A stretch of 64,000 nucleotides of DNA from Shinella lacus (GTDB lineage: Bacteria; Pseudomonadota; Alphaproteobacteria; Rhizobiales; Rhizobiaceae), in NCBI RefSeq assembly GCF_010994755.1, contig NZ_WHSB02000002.1, positions 558,001 to 622,000 on the forward strand, given 5' to 3'. A program made the translations under genes and the position numbers. Positions 18,261 to 28,525 of the stretch are shown here, in pieces; positions within the stretch are counted from its first letter, which is position 1; every line of letters begins with the position of its first letter. The notes under the pieces are model-generated. The model was not told the origin of the DNA and did not search any database. It saw only the letters and a program-made list of their open reading frames with translations.

Positions 18261-18509
18261 ATGGCTGGACACGGCATTCCTCATTTCCAGAACGACGGCG
18301 GCCATCGCACGATCGAGATCGGCGTGAAGGAATTCATGTGCGTCGGCGCCTCCGTGCCCTACGACCATCCGCACGTCTTCCTCGACATGGGCGACGACAA
18401 CGAGAAGGTTTGCCCGTACTGCTCAACGCTCTACCGCTACAACCCGACCTTCAAGGCCACGCAGACCGACCCGGTCGGCTGCACCTTCACCAACCAGGTC
18501 GCGGCGTAA
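18261..18509 (+). CDS. Zinc-finger domain protein, CHCC type (NDUFS6-like)
   Basis: 82 aa. Zinc ligands Cys27 (VKEFMCVGAS), His36 or His38 (YDHPHVFLDMG) and CPYC at Cys51 and Cys54 match the zf-CHCC family, which includes the mitochondrial complex I subunit NDUFS6 and its alphaproteobacterial relatives. In those relatives the zinc protein associates with respiratory complex I. GGAG lies 8 bases before ATG 18261. Followed by a monooxygenase gene after 22 bases; a functional link to it is not evident. Confidence 0.88.
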   Translation: MAGHGIPHFQNDGGHRTIEIGVKEFMCVGASVPYDHPHVFLDMGDDNEKVCPYCSTLYRYNPTFKATQTDPVGCTFTNQVAA

Positions 18510-18531
18510 CGGCCGAAAGGCCGGCACCAGC

Positions 18532-19692
18532 ATGTCCCCTCCAAAATTCGCAACCATCGTCGGTGCCGGCATTGCCGGCCTGACGGCGGCCCTGGCGCTC
18601 GCCCAGAAGGGCATCGTCTCGCATATCCTGGAGCAGGCTCCCGCGCTCGAAGAGGTCGGCGCCGGCCTGCAAATCTCGCCGAACGCCTCCCGCATCCTTT
18701 CGGATCTCGGCCTGCTGGACGCGCTCAGCGCCCGCTGGAGCGAGCCGGGCCATATACTGCTGTCGTCCGGAAGCTCGCTTTCCCCCCTCGCCTCGATTCC
18801 CGCCGGCAAGGCGGCGCGCACCCGCTGGTGTGCGCCCTACGGCGTGCTGCACCGCGCCGCGCTGCACGCCGTGCTGCTGGAGGCCGTGCGCCGCGAGCCG
18901 CTGTGCACGCTGACGACGGACCAGCGGATAGAGACCGCGCAGGATGCTCTTTCCATCGCGCCCGCGGACGTGCTGATCGGCGCGGACGGCGTCTGGTCGC
19001 GCCTGCGGCAGGCGGTGCCCGGCGCCCTGCCCGCACACTATTCCGGCAATGTCGCCTGGCGCTTCCTCCTGCCCTACGCCGCCGCGCCGCCCTTCCTCAA
19101 CCCGCGCACCGTGACTGCCTTCCTCGGCCCGCAGGCGCACCTCGTCGCCTATCCGCTCGCGCAAACCCAGACATTCAACATCGTCGCCATTCATCAATCG
19201 GCAGAAGCGCCGCCGGAAGGCTGGTCGCGGACCGGCGATGCCGCCGCGCGAGCGCGCCTGCTCGGCGCCTTTTCCGGCTGGCACAGTGATATAAGACGAC
19301 TGCTGGACGACGCACGCGAGCCGCTGATGTGGCCGCTCTTCGAATGCCCGGACGGCGCCTGGACGGATGGCAGCAACACCGTGCTGATCGGCGACGCCGC
19401 GCACGCCATGACGCCCTTCGCGGCCCAGGGCGCCGCAATGGCCATCGAGGACGCTGCGCTGCTGGCAAACCGGCTCGCCGGCGCAACCGACGTCGGACAA
19501 GTGCTGCGGCGATTCGAGACGACCCGCCGCGACCGCGTCGCCCGCGTGCGCAGCCGCGGCGCCTTCAACCGCTTTGCCTACCATGCGCGCGGGCCGATCG
19601 CCCTCGCCCGCAATCTGGTGCTTTCGCTACGCCGGCCCGAAAGCCTCGCCGCGGATCTCGACTGGCTCTACGGCTACCGAACGCCGGATTGA
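18532..19692 (+). CDS. FAD-dependent monooxygenase (salicylate hydroxylase-like)
   Basis: Class A flavoprotein aromatic hydroxylase by family. 386 aa. FAD-binding Rossmann motif IVGAGIAGLTAALALAQ at the N-terminus, the DG motif in DVLIGADGVWSRLR, and the second FAD-binding GD motif in LIGDAAHAMTPFAAQGAAMA are all intact. N-terminal region EVGAGLQISPNASRIL is characteristic of the salicylate/6-hydroxynicotinate 3-monooxygenase branch. No ring-cleavage or other catabolic genes are near, so the substrate is open. It ends 4 bases before the convergent metC. Confidence 0.85.
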   Translation: MSPPKFATIVGAGIAGLTAALALAQKGIVSHILEQAPALEEVGAGLQISPNASRILSDLGLLDALSARWSEPGHILLSSGSSLSPLASIPAGKAARTRWCAPYGVLHRAALHAVLLEAVRREPLCTLTTDQRIETAQDALSIAPADVLIGADGVWSRLRQAVPGALPAHYSGNVAWRFLLPYAAAPPFLNPRTVTAFLGPQAHLVAYPLAQTQTFNIVAIHQSAEAPPEGWSRTGDAAARARLLGAFSGWHSDIRRLLDDAREPLMWPLFECPDGAWTDGSNTVLIGDAAHAMTPFAAQGAAMAIEDAALLANRLAGATDVGQVLRRFETTRRDRVARVRSRGAFNRFAYHARGPIALARNLVLSLRRPESLAADLDWLYGYRTPD

Positions 19693-19696
19693 GCTG

Positions 19697-20887
19697 TTAA
19701 ACCGCCCGCGCCGCGGCAAGCCCGCGCTCGATATCGGCCCTGATGTCCTTGACGTCCTCAAGACCGATCTGAAGGCGCAGCACCGGGCCTTCCTCCGGGG
19801 CCTTGGCGACGCGGCGGTCGTTGAGATTGACGTGCACCGCGAGGCATTCAAAACCGCCCCAGGAATAGCCGAGGCCGAAGATTCCCAGTGCATCGAGGAA
19901 AGCGTGCGCCTTGGCCTTGTAACGGTCCCGCGAACCGCCGTTCAGGACGATCGAGAAGATGCCGCTGGATCCCTTGAAGTCCCGCTTCCAGAGGTCGTGG
20001 CCGGGGAAACTCGGCAGCGCGGGATGCAGCACGCGCGACACGTCGTCGACGCCTTCCAGCCAGCCCGCCAGTTCCAAGGCGCTTTCCTGGTGGCGCTCCA
20101 GCCGCACGCCCATGGTGCGCAGGCCGCGCAGCACCTGGTAGGCGTCATCCGGCGAGGCACAGGTACCGAGCGCGATCTGCGTGTCGTGCAGTTGTTCCCA
20201 ATGGGCGGCATTGGCCGAGACGGTGCCGAACAGCACGTCCGAATGGCCGGCCGGATATTTCGTCGCCGCATGGATGGAGACGTCGACACCGAAATCCAGC
20301 GGGCGGAAATAGAGCGGCGTCGCCCAGGTATTGTCCATGGTCACGACCGCGCCGTGCTTGTGGGCGACGGCGGCAATAGCCGGGATATCCTGCATTTCGA
20401 ATGTATTGGAGCCCGGCGCCTCGGTATGCACCAGCCTGGTGTTCGGCCTGATCAGCGTCTCGATGCCGGCGCCGATCATCGGATCGTAATATTCGACGGT
20501 GACGCCGAGGCGCTTCAGCATCGTGTCACAGAAATGGCGGGTCGGGTGATAGACCGAATCGACGATCAGCGCGTGATCGCCGGACGACAGATAGGCCAGG
20601 AACGGCACAGTGACGGCGGCAAGGCCCGAGGGCAAGAGGATCGTGCCGGCCGAGCCTTCCAGCTCGTCGATGGCGGCACAGAGCGCATCCGTCGTCGGCG
20701 TGCCGCGCGTGCCATAGGTGTATTTCTGCGCGCGGCTTTCCATCGTCGCGGCATCGGGGAAGAGCACGGTGGAGGCATGCACGACGGGCGGATTGACGAA
20801 ACCATAGTAGTCGGCCGGGTCGTTTCCGGCATGGGCAAGGCGGGTGTTCACGCCGGCGCCAGCGAAGATTTCGTCTCTGTTTTTCAT
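19697..20887 (-). CDS. metC: Cystathionine beta-lyase
   Basis: PLP enzyme of the Cys/Met gamma-family converting cystathionine to homocysteine. 396 aa. PLP-lysine Lys210 in SIHAATKYPAGHSDVLFG; TMDNTWATPLYFRPLDFG and the LPSGLAAVT phosphate-binding segment are typical of the MetC branch rather than MetB or MetZ. Open frame extends upstream, but ATG 20887 fits the family N-terminus (begins MKNRDEIFAGAGVNTRLAHA). The ribosome-binding site is weak. Divergent from aapJ across 357 bases. Confidence 0.92.
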   Translation of the reverse strand: MKNRDEIFAGAGVNTRLAHAGNDPADYYGFVNPPVVHASTVLFPDAATMESRAQKYTYGTRGTPTTDALCAAIDELEGSAGTILLPSGLAAVTVPFLAYLSSGDHALIVDSVYHPTRHFCDTMLKRLGVTVEYYDPMIGAGIETLIRPNTRLVHTEAPGSNTFEMQDIPAIAAVAHKHGAVVTMDNTWATPLYFRPLDFGVDVSIHAATKYPAGHSDVLFGTVSANAAHWEQLHDTQIALGTCASPDDAYQVLRGLRTMGVRLERHQESALELAGWLEGVDDVSRVLHPALPSFPGHDLWKRDFKGSSGIFSIVLNGGSRDRYKAKAHAFLDALGIFGLGYSWGGFECLAVHVNLNDRRVAKAPEEGPVLRLQIGLEDVKDIRADIERGLAAARAV

Positions 20888-21244
20888 GGATCTGTCCGAA
20901 GCAATGCGAGGGGTTTTGTGGGGCCGACTTTTCGCCAGCGGGACCGGCAGGTCAACCCCCATACGAAAGGATGAGCAAGCGTCCAAAGCGCTTCAAGTCC
21001 TCATTGCGCGGAAATTTTGTGCGATTTACTGCACAAGTCCACGGTTTTTTGCCCAAAAACCCATCAACTGCCGACAAATTTAGGTTACCGAACGGAAAAT
21101 GGTTCGGATCACTTGACCCTGCGAAATTTTGAGCATGAGATAAGCAACCTCGCGCCGGGAGGGTGGCGAGTTTTCGTGGGCGCGCCCGTCAGGGGTGCGG
21201 GGCCTGCGGACAAAACAAAGACAACAGAAAAAGGTTGTAAAAAA
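20888..21244. other. metC-aapJ divergent intergenic region (357 bases)
   Basis: No gene is seen. The stretch must hold the metC and aapJ promoters and a long aapJ leader. An A/T-rich block at 21010-21090 (TTGTGCGATTTACTGCACAA, then a run with TTTTTTGCCCAAAAA) is the likeliest promoter region. The 21200-21244 part is purine-rich and ends in AAAAAGGTTG before the aapJ ATG, serving as the ribosome-binding site. Confidence 0.4.
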
Positions 21245-22273
21245 ATGGCAAAAAAAATCATGGCTGCGCTCGTCGGCGCTGCCGTACTGGGGCTTGGCGC
21301 AAATGCAGCACAGGCGGACACGCTGACTGACGTGAAGGCAAAGGGCTTCGTGCAGTGCGGCGTGAACGGCTCGAACCTCGCCGGTTTCGGCGCACAGGAT
21401 TCGGCCGGCAACTGGTCCGGTCTCGACATCGACCTGTGCAAGGCCGTGGCCGCTGCCGTCTTTGGCGACGCCACCAAGGTGAAATACACGCCGCTCTCGG
21501 CCAAGGACCGCTTCCCGGCCCTGCAGTCCGGCGAAATCGACATTCTCGCCCGCAACACCACCTGGAGCATCAGCCGCGATTCGCAGCTCGGCTTCGATTT
21601 CCGCGCCGTGAACTATTATGACGGCCAGGGCTTCATGGTGAAGAAGGAGCTCGGCGTGAAGTCGGCGCTCGAACTGTCCGGCGCCTCCGTCTGCGTGCAG
21701 TCCGGCACGACGACCGAACTCAACCTCGCCGACTTCTTCCGCTCGAACAACATGGACTTCAAGCCGGTCGTCTTCGAAGCGCAGGATGAAGCCGACGCCG
21801 CCTACAATGCCGGCCGTTGCGACGTCTACACGACGGACGCCTCGGGCCTCTACTCGATCCGCCTGAAGATGGCCAACCCCGACGACCACATGGTTCTGCC
21901 GGAAATCATCTCCAAGGAGCCGCTCGGCCCGGCCGTTCGCCAGAACGACTCCAAGTGGTTCGACATCGTGACATGGTCGCACTACGCGATGGTTGCCGCC
22001 GAAGAATTCGGCATCACCCAGGCGAATGTCGAAGAGATGAAGAAGTCGGCCAACCCGGACATCAAACGCTTCCTCGGCGAAGAAGCTGACAGCACCATCG
22101 GCGCCGACCTCGGCGTGCCGAAGGACTGGGCCGTGCAGATCATCAAGGCGGTCGGCAACTACGGCGAATCCTTCGAGCGCAATGTCGGCGAAGGTTCCCC
22201 GCTCAAGATCGCCCGCGGCCTGAACGGCCTGTGGACGAAGGGCGGCCTGCAGTACGCACCGCCGGTTCGCTAA
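21245..22273 (+). CDS. aapJ: General L-amino acid ABC transporter, periplasmic binding protein AapJ
   Basis: Periplasmic receptor of the broad-specificity amino acid importer known from Rhizobium. 342 aa. Signal peptide of about 24 residues (KKIMAALVGAAVLGLGANAAQA). Mature family-3 solute-binding domain: VKAKGFVQCGVNGSNLAGFG, GLDIDLCKAVAAAVFGDATK, DILARNTTWSISRDSQLGFD and a C-terminal NEGSPL-like EGSPLKIARGLNGLW. Several earlier starts are open, but only ATG 21245 gives a signal peptide. First gene of aapJQMP; a hairpin separates it from aapQ. Confidence 0.95.
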   Translation: MAKKIMAALVGAAVLGLGANAAQADTLTDVKAKGFVQCGVNGSNLAGFGAQDSAGNWSGLDIDLCKAVAAAVFGDATKVKYTPLSAKDRFPALQSGEIDILARNTTWSISRDSQLGFDFRAVNYYDGQGFMVKKELGVKSALELSGASVCVQSGTTTELNLADFFRSNNMDFKPVVFEAQDEADAAYNAGRCDVYTTDASGLYSIRLKMANPDDHMVLPEIISKEPLGPAVRQNDSKWFDIVTWSHYAMVAAEEFGITQANVEEMKKSANPDIKRFLGEEADSTIGADLGVPKDWAVQIIKAVGNYGESFERNVGEGSPLKIARGLNGLWTKGGLQYAPPVR

Positions 22274-22293
22274 GCGATCATCCGCACCACTCC

Positions 22294-22321
22294 GGGAGGG
22301 CAAGCGATTGCCCTCCCTTTC
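22294..22321 (+). terminator. Intra-operon hairpin between aapJ and aapQ
   Basis: Perfect 10-bp stem GGGAGGGCAA with TTGCCCTCCC, loop GCGA, followed by TTTC. Such a hairpin after a binding-protein gene usually stabilises the upstream message or causes partial termination, giving more receptor than permease. Confidence 0.75.
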
Positions 22322-22369
22322 AAACAAAACGCCCGGAAAACAGGGCGACAACAATGTCAGGGGAAATGC

Positions 22370-23578
22370 ATGGCTCTTGCGGATGCCCGAACAGGGTCCG
22401 GCGAACCGCCGAAGGTATCTCTTCTCTACAATCCGGCGCTGAGAAGCACTGTCTACCAGGTCGTGACGATCATCGTTATCGTCTCCGCCGTATGGTATGC
22501 GTGGAACAACGTCGTCCAGAACCTTGCCCGCGCCAACATGTCGGCGGGCTTCGGCTTTCTGAACAGCCGCGCCGGCTTCGACGTCGCGCAGTCGTTGATC
22601 GCCTATAGCAGCGACTCGACCTATTTCCGCGCCCTTCAGGTCGGCCTTATCAACACGCTCGTCGTCGCCGCCGCCGGCATCGTCACCGCGACGATCGTCG
22701 GCCTGCTCGTCGGCATCGGGCGCCTGTCGCACAATTGGCTGATCGCGCGGCTGTGCACGATCTATGTGGAGATCTTCCGCAACATTCCGCCGTTGCTCGT
22801 CATCTTCTTCTGGTATCTCGGCGTTCTCGCCCTGCTGCCGTCGATCCGCACTATCTTCCAGCATGTGAAGGACAATCCGGACGCGATCTTCTTCATCTCG
22901 AACCGCGGCATCTACATGCCGGCGCCGGTCTTCGGCGAGGGTTTTGGGGTGGTGCTGGCCGCCTTCCTGATCGGCGTCGTCGCGGCGATCGCCTTCACGG
23001 TCTGGGCCAATGCCCGCCAGCGCGCCACGGGCATCCGCCCGCCGGTGCTCTGGATCAATCTCGGCCTGATCGTGCTGTTCCCGCTCCTCGTCTTCGTCGT
23101 GATGGGCAGCCCGCTTTCGCTCGACTATGCGGTGCCGGGCTCGTTCAACATGAACGGCGGCATGGTGATCGGACCGGAATTCCTGGCGCTCTACCTCGCG
23201 CTGTCCCTCTACACGGCCTCGTTCATCGCCGAGATCGTGCGCGCCGGCATCCGCGGCGTCTCGAAGGGCCAGTCGGAAGCCTCCTATGCGCTGGGGCTGC
23301 GCCCCGGCCAGGCGACGCGCCTCGTCGTGCTGCCGCAGGCGCTGCGCATCATCATTCCGCCGCTCACCTCGCAATATCTCAACCTCATCAAGAACTCCTC
23401 CCTCGCGGTGGCCGTCGGTTATGCCGATCTCGTCGCGGTCGGCGGCACCATCCTCAACCAGTCGGGCAAGTCGATCGAGATCATCTCGATCTGGATGCTG
23501 ATCTACGTCTCGATCAGCCTCATCACCTCGCTGTTCATGAACTGGTTCAACGCCAAAATGGCATTGGTGGAGCGCTGA
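22370..23578 (+). CDS. aapQ: General L-amino acid ABC transporter, permease AapQ
   Basis: Inner-membrane permease of the Aap importer. 402 aa, longer than typical HisM-type permeases because of extra N-terminal and central segments, as known for AapQ. Membrane segments are evident ([37 protein letters not shown]). The ATPase-docking EAA loop reads [20 protein letters not shown] followed by [19 protein letters not shown]. It ends one base before aapM. Confidence 0.95.
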   Translation: MALADARTGSGEPPKVSLLYNPALRSTVYQVVTIIVIVSAVWYAWNNVVQNLARANMSAGFGFLNSRAGFDVAQSLIAYSSDSTYFRALQVGLINTLVVAAAGIVTATIVGLLVGIGRLSHNWLIARLCTIYVEIFRNIPPLLVIFFWYLGVLALLPSIRTIFQHVKDNPDAIFFISNRGIYMPAPVFGEGFGVVLAAFLIGVVAAIAFTVWANARQRATGIRPPVLWINLGLIVLFPLLVFVVMGSPLSLDYAVPGSFNMNGGMVIGPEFLALYLALSLYTASFIAEIVRAGIRGVSKGQSEASYALGLRPGQATRLVVLPQALRIIIPPLTSQYLNLIKNSSLAVAVGYADLVAVGGTILNQSGKSIEIISIWMLIYVSISLITSLFMNWFNAKMALVER

Positions 23579-23579
23579 T

Positions 23580-24734
23580 ATGGCTGAAAGCATTACCTAC
23601 GTCCGCAGCCAGTTCCTTGAGCCGGAGAAGGCCCCGATGTCGGATTCCTCCGCCATCGGCTGGGTCCGCAAGAACCTCTTCGCCTCGTGGAAGGACAGCA
23701 TCCTGTCCCTCGTCGCGCTGGCGGCGATCCTCTACTTCATACCGGGCCTCCTCAACTGGCTGTTCGTATCGGCCGTCTGGACCGGCGCAGACCGCACGGC
23801 CTGCCTGACCGTCGATCAGGGCGGCCAGCTTCCGGCCGGCTGGAACGGCGCCTGCTGGGCCTATGTCGGCGACCGCTTCGTCCAGTTCATGTTCGGCTCC
23901 TATCCGCGCGACGAACTCTGGCGGCCGCTCTTGGTCGTCGTCATGTTCGTTGGCCTGCTCATCCCCTTCCTGATCCCGAAGGTGCCGCGCAAGGGCCTGA
24001 ACGCGCTCCTGCTCCTGATCGTGCTGCCGGTCGTCGCCTTCTTCCTGCTGCTTGGCGGCGTGTTCGGCCTGCGGCATGTCGAGACCTCGCTCTGGGGCGG
24101 GCTGATGGTGACGCTCATCATCTCCTTCGTCGGCATCGTCGTCTCGCTGCCGGCCGGCATCCTGCTGGCGCTCGGCCGCCGTTCGACCATGCCGGTGCTG
24201 AAGACGGCCTGCGTCGTCTTCATCGAGCTGATCCGCGGCGTGCCGCTGATCACCGTCCTTTTCATGGCGAGCGTGCTGCTGCCGCTGTTCCTGGAACCCG
24301 GCAACAATATCGACAAGTTCCTGCGCGCGCTGATCGGCGTTTCGATCTTCGCGTCCGCCTATATGGCGGAGGTTATTCGCGGCGGTCTCCAAGCCATTCC
24401 AAAAGGGCAATATGAAGCGGCCGACGCTCTTGGTCTAAACTACTTCCACAAAATGACCTTCGTCGTGCTTCCGCAGGCCATCAAGCTCGTGATCCCCGGC
24501 ATCGTGAACACCTTCATCGGCATGTTCAAGGATACCTCACTCGTCACGATCATTTCGATGTACGATCTGCTCGGCATCGTGAAGGCAAGTTTTGGGGACT
24601 CGGCCTGGATCACGCCGGTCACGCCCCTGACGGGCCTGATCTTCGCCGGTTTCGTGTTCTGGATTTTCTGCTTCGGCATGTCGCGCTATTCGGCCTTCGT
24701 GGAACGCCGGCTCGACAAGGGCCACAAACGATAA
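23580..24734 (+). CDS. aapM: General L-amino acid ABC transporter, permease AapM
   Basis: Second permease subunit, forming a heterodimer with AapQ. 384 aa with about eight hydrophobic segments. EAA loop: [20 protein letters not shown], then [21 protein letters not shown] periplasmic loop with two cysteines ([20 protein letters not shown], then CW) is typical of AapM. ATG 23580 follows the aapQ stop with a single base; an in-frame ATG 19 codons later is a less likely start. Confidence 0.95.
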   Translation: MAESITYVRSQFLEPEKAPMSDSSAIGWVRKNLFASWKDSILSLVALAAILYFIPGLLNWLFVSAVWTGADRTACLTVDQGGQLPAGWNGACWAYVGDRFVQFMFGSYPRDELWRPLLVVVMFVGLLIPFLIPKVPRKGLNALLLLIVLPVVAFFLLLGGVFGLRHVETSLWGGLMVTLIISFVGIVVSLPAGILLALGRRSTMPVLKTACVVFIELIRGVPLITVLFMASVLLPLFLEPGNNIDKFLRALIGVSIFASAYMAEVIRGGLQAIPKGQYEAADALGLNYFHKMTFVVLPQAIKLVIPGIVNTFIGMFKDTSLVTIISMYDLLGIVKASFGDSAWITPVTPLTGLIFAGFVFWIFCFGMSRYSAFVERRLDKGHKR

Positions 24735-24749
24735 AAGAGAGGAAACACA

Positions 24750-25526
<777 letters not shown>

Positions 25527-25547
25527 GCGGATCCGGGCGGCACAGCG

Positions 25548-25575
25548 AAAAGGCGGGCCAAAAGCCCGCCTTTTT
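25548..25575 (+). terminator. Rho-independent terminator of aapJQMP
   Basis: AAAAGGCGGGC pairs with GCCCGCCTTTT around a 5-base loop and is followed by a U-run; on the minus strand it also gives a U-run, so it can serve the convergent regulator gene, whose stop lies at its edge. Confidence 0.92.
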
Positions 25576-26549
25576 CATTTGACGCGCAGTTCCGCCCTGA
25601 GCTTCAGCGGGCTTGCGCCAAAGTGGTTGCGGAAGGCGCGCGAGAAGGCGGAGAGACTGTCGAAGCCGCTGCGCAGCGCCACATCCTGAATCGACAGCGG
25701 CGTATCGCGCACCATCCGCTGCGCCGCCGTCAGGCGCAGCCGCAGGTAATATTTGCCCGGCCCGATGCCGAGCCCGGTCGCAAACAGCGTCTCCAGCTTG
25801 CGCGTCGAAAATCCGAGTCGCCGGGCAAGTGCGGCGATCGTCAGCGGCCGGTCGATCGTGCGCTCCATAAGGCGGATGGCGGCGGCCAATTCCGGCTGGT
25901 GTTCCCCGAGCCGACCGAGCGAGACGAGCGGCTGCGCATCCGTCGCCGCATGGGTTTCGTCATAGACGAAGACGCTCGCCACATCGAGCGCCACCGCCGA
26001 GCCGAAACGCTCTCGCACCAGATGCAGCATCATGTCGAAGGTCGGCGAGGCACCGCCGGACGTCCAGAGCGGCCCGTCGGTGACAAAGCGGTCGGCGCGC
26101 ACATTGAGCGCCGGAAAGGCCGCCGCGAAATCCTCCAGTTCCTCCCAATGCGCCGTCGCATCGCGCCCGTCGAGCAGGCCTGAACGCGCCAGCAGCCAGC
26201 AGCCCGATTCGATGCCCGCGACCACCCCGAAGCGGCGCGCCACTTTCTTTAGCCGAGCAACGAAATTACGGTCAGCATGGCGATCCTGATTGAAGCCGGC
26301 AATCAGCAGCAGTGCATCGCCGCTGGTGACATCGGCAAAATCCCCATCCACCCGGATCTCCACGCCGCAAGTCAACAGGACCGGCCTGCCCTGCGGCGAC
26401 AGGATCGTCCAGCGGAACACCGGCTCCGGCACAACGCGGTTTGCCGCGCGCATCGGGTCGAGCACCGAGGCGAGCGACATGATCGACGACTCGGGCAGAA
26501 GGACGATCGTCACCTCGAGCGGCCCCTGCCGCAGCTCTTTTTTACGCAT
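25575..26549 (-). CDS. GlxA family transcriptional regulator (DJ-1/PfpI plus AraC-type HTH)
   Basis: 324 aa. N-terminal glutamine-amidotransferase-like domain (about 12-180: [56 protein letters not shown]) with the nucleophile-elbow Cys in ESGCWLLA, then a C-terminal AraC double helix-turn-helix (about 215-320: [20 protein letters not shown] and [20 protein letters not shown]). GlxA-type regulators control amine or arginine catabolism in several proteobacteria. It converges on aapP, so regulation of the amino acid transporter is possible but only by neighbourhood. Confidence 0.9.
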   Translation of the reverse strand: MRKKELRQGPLEVTIVLLPESSIMSLASVLDPMRAANRVVPEPVFRWTILSPQGRPVLLTCGVEIRVDGDFADVTSGDALLLIAGFNQDRHADRNFVARLKKVARRFGVVAGIESGCWLLARSGLLDGRDATAHWEELEDFAAAFPALNVRADRFVTDGPLWTSGGASPTFDMMLHLVRERFGSAVALDVASVFVYDETHAATDAQPLVSLGRLGEHQPELAAAIRLMERTIDRPLTIAALARRLGFSTRKLETLFATGLGIGPGKYYLRLRLTAAQRMVRDTPLSIQDVALRSGFDSLSAFSRAFRNHFGASPLKLRAELRVK

Positions 26550-26824
26550 GTGGAAATTGTCAAAAAAGATGCGGGTTATGTCAATCGAGAAAAGCGCATT
26601 CGGGCATGATCCGCTTTACAGGAGATCTGGAGATGCAGCCGGATTGTGGTGAGAGCCCCTGTAACCCCGAACACCCTGATCCGCATTTTACCGGAACGGG
26701 TTGGCGAGCCGAACAGGCGGACCAACCCGTTTTTTTTGCCTCTGAGACACGCCCTTTCGAGATCGCGGGGAACAACCACGGCAGTGCCACGTTCTTCTGC
26801 CGATCAAGCACGAAAGGTTTTATC

Positions 26825-27259
26825 ATGTTGAAGCTCAAGACCGGTTTTGCCGCGGGCGCATTGTCCATCGCCATTGCGCTGACCTCCATCGTCCCGGCCC
26901 AGGCCGTGACATTCGCGAGGGTTCCGGTTCCGGAAGCCTCGAATATCGAACAGGTTCAGTATCGCTATGAGCGCCGCCGCGACCGCTATGAACGCCGTGC
27001 GGAACGCCGCTGGCACGGCCACCGCGGCTATCGTGACCGCCGCGCAGGCTATCGCCGCCATTCTGACGGCTGGTGGTATCCGTTGGCAGCGTTCGGGGCG
27101 GGTGCCATCATCGGCGGCGCGATTTCCAACCAGCCGCAGGCCGGCAGCGGATCGCACACAAGCTGGTGCGCCAACCGCTACCGCTCTTACCGGTCGTACG
27201 ACAACACATTCCAGCCCTACGGCGGCCCTCGCCAGCAGTGCGTTTCGCCCTATTCGTAA
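26825..27259 (+). CDS. BA14K family protein
   Basis: Small exported protein of the BA14K family, first described as an immunoreactive Brucella protein with lectin-like activity. 144 aa. Signal peptide of about 28 residues ([20 protein letters not shown], cleaved after PAQA); an Arg/Tyr-rich middle ([20 protein letters not shown]); a Gly/Ala membrane-like stretch [16 protein letters not shown]; and the diagnostic C-terminus [20 protein letters not shown] with a closing QQCVSPYS. The two cysteines probably pair. Followed by a clear terminator at 27279. Confidence 0.88.
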   Translation: MLKLKTGFAAGALSIAIALTSIVPAQAVTFARVPVPEASNIEQVQYRYERRRDRYERRAERRWHGHRGYRDRRAGYRRHSDGWWYPLAAFGAGAIIGGAISNQPQAGSGSHTSWCANRYRSYRSYDNTFQPYGGPRQQCVSPYS

Positions 27260-27278
27260 TAGGTTGTTGTTCCCAAAC

Positions 27279-27307
27279 AAAAGGGCAGCTCTCGAGCTGC
27301 CCTTTTT
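27279..27307 (+). terminator. Rho-independent terminator of the BA14K gene
   Basis: AAAAGGGCAGCT pairs with AGCTGCCCTTTT around loop CTCG, with a U-run; 20 bases after the stop codon. Confidence 0.92.
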
Positions 27308-27321
27308 CATGTGAAAAGGCT

Positions 27322-27398
27322 TGGCGACCCCTGCAGGGCTCGAACCTGCGACATTCTGCTTAGAAGGCAGATGCTCTATCCAGCTGAGCTAAGGGGCC
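27322..27398 (-). tRNA. tRNA-Arg (anticodon UCU)
   Basis: 77 nt including an encoded CCA. Acceptor GGCCCCT with AGGGGTC, D-stem GCTC/GAGC, anticodon stem TCTGC/GCAGA around loop CTTCTAA (anticodon TCT), T-stem GCAGG/CCTGC with loop TTCGAGC. All four arms pair. Reads AGA codons; the wobble U can also read AGG. Confidence 0.97.
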
Positions 27399-27422
27399 GG
27401 GACTGGTGGCGCCAGTAGAACC

Positions 27423-27728
27423 TCAGTGGGTCCAGGGCTGCATGCGGTTGAAGCGGAAGTTATCCGGATAGGCGACGCGCTTGCGGGTCGCTTCCTTCGG
27501 CTCGATCACGCGATATTCAATGCCGTTGCGGTCTGCGTAAGCAATCGCGTCTTCGCTCGTCTCGAAGGTGAGCTTGACCTGCTGGTACATGTCGCCCGAG
27601 CTCGTATAGCCCATGATCGGGTCGATCGTCCGCGGCTTTTCCGCATCAAATTCCAAAACCCAGAGATGGGTCTTGGCCTTGCCGGATTGCATGGCGGTCT
27701 TGGCAGGACGATAGATCTTCGCGGTCAT
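27423..27728 (-). CDS. ETC complex I subunit family protein (NDUFS4-like)
   Basis: 101 aa, matching the conserved region of the 18-kDa complex I subunit (NDUFS4), an accessory subunit shared by mitochondria and alphaproteobacteria. Begins MTAKIYRPAKTAMQSGKAKT; then the family's WVLEFDAEKPRTIDPIMGYT, with QVKLTFETSEDAIAYADRNG and the C-terminal PDNFRFNRMQPWTH. The open frame extends 37 codons upstream, but homology starts at ATG 27728. Sits between tRNA-Arg and tRNA-Pro on the same strand; the nuo operon is not in this window. Confidence 0.9.
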   Translation of the reverse strand: MTAKIYRPAKTAMQSGKAKTHLWVLEFDAEKPRTIDPIMGYTSSGDMYQQVKLTFETSEDAIAYADRNGIEYRVIEPKEATRKRVAYPDNFRFNRMQPWTH

Positions 27729-27854
27729 CGAAGCGGCTCCAGAATTCTCGCAGACAAGCACACCGTTCCGTCGGCGCGCGTTCGAGCATGCATAACCCAG
27801 ATTCCGTAAAGGGGGAATGACCGGTCGCGCATTTGCCATAGAAACGCCCGCCGA

Positions 27855-27931
<77 letters not shown>

Positions 27932-28027
27932 TCCGTCCCGGCGAAGGGGGAGATACACGCATTCGCCGGCTGCCGCAACAGCTAATAGGCGCTTTCGGGC
28001 GCTTGTCGCGAGAAATGCGGGGACGGT

Positions 28028-28525
28028 CTATTGCGCCTTGCGCTGGGATTCCAGGAGTTCGTTCTGAACGCGGTTGCCGGCGCGGATGCCGAGGCGTTTG
28101 ACGGTGCCGCCGTTGAGTTCCAGCACGTAGTCGATCGGTCCCTGCGAATCGATGATCGCTTCGGAGAGCGGCTCGGCATTTTCCTTGATGGCGCGCACCT
28201 TGCCGTCCTTGGCGATGAACAGCATGTCGAGCGGCAGGTAGGTGTTCTTCATCCACATGAAGACCTGCCGCGTTTCGCCAAAGGCGAAGAGCATGCCGTG
28301 GTCCTCGGCCATTTCGCGGCGGTTCATCAGGCCCTGCTCGCGCTGGCGCGGCGTCACGGCGAGTTCGACCGTGAAGACATGGCTCTTGCCATCCTTGGTC
28401 ACGATCGTCAGCGGCTGCTTGTCAAAGGTTTCCGCGGCATGGGCAGAGAGCGAGAAACAGAAAAAAAGCGCCATGACGGCGCTCGCCAGGCGCGCGAAGC
28501 CGAACGTCCGCGCGAGACACCCCAT
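28028..28525 (-). CDS. DUF192 family protein, exported
   Basis: 165 aa. Signal peptide (LARTFGFARLASAVMALFFC, then SLSAHAAE). DUF192 domain: VELAVTPRQREQGLMNRREM, GMLFAFGETRQVFMWMKNTY, LPLDMLFIAKDGKVRAI and the YVLELNGGT ending. Family function is not established; it is found widely in bacteria and archaea as a small secreted domain. Its ATG shares one base with the TGA of the cold-shock gene upstream (TGATG), so the two are translationally coupled, an arrangement common in rhizobia. Confidence 0.88.
   Translation of the reverse strand: MGCLARTFGFARLASAVMALFFCFSLSAHAAETFDKQPLTIVTKDGKSHVFTVELAVTPRQREQGLMNRREMAEDHGMLFAFGETRQVFMWMKNTYLPLDMLFIAKDGKVRAIKENAEPLSEAIIDSQGPIDYVLELNGGTVKRLGIRAGNRVQNELLESQRKAQ

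Noticed and set aside
20888-21244. Riboswitch in the long aapJ leader (SAM or amino-acid type)
   Set aside because: No conserved riboswitch core or terminator-antiterminator pair could be recognised.
21080-23593. Open frame of about 830 codons on the minus strand opposite aapJ and aapQ
   Set aside because: Composition (Arg/Asp/His/Glu) is that of an antisense shadow; aapJQ are unmistakable.
26550-26824. Possible small RNA between the GlxA-like regulator and the BA14K gene
   Set aside because: GCATGATCCG and similar words resemble rhizobial repeats, but I found no complete palindrome or terminator to support an RNA gene; the region is probably divergent promoters.
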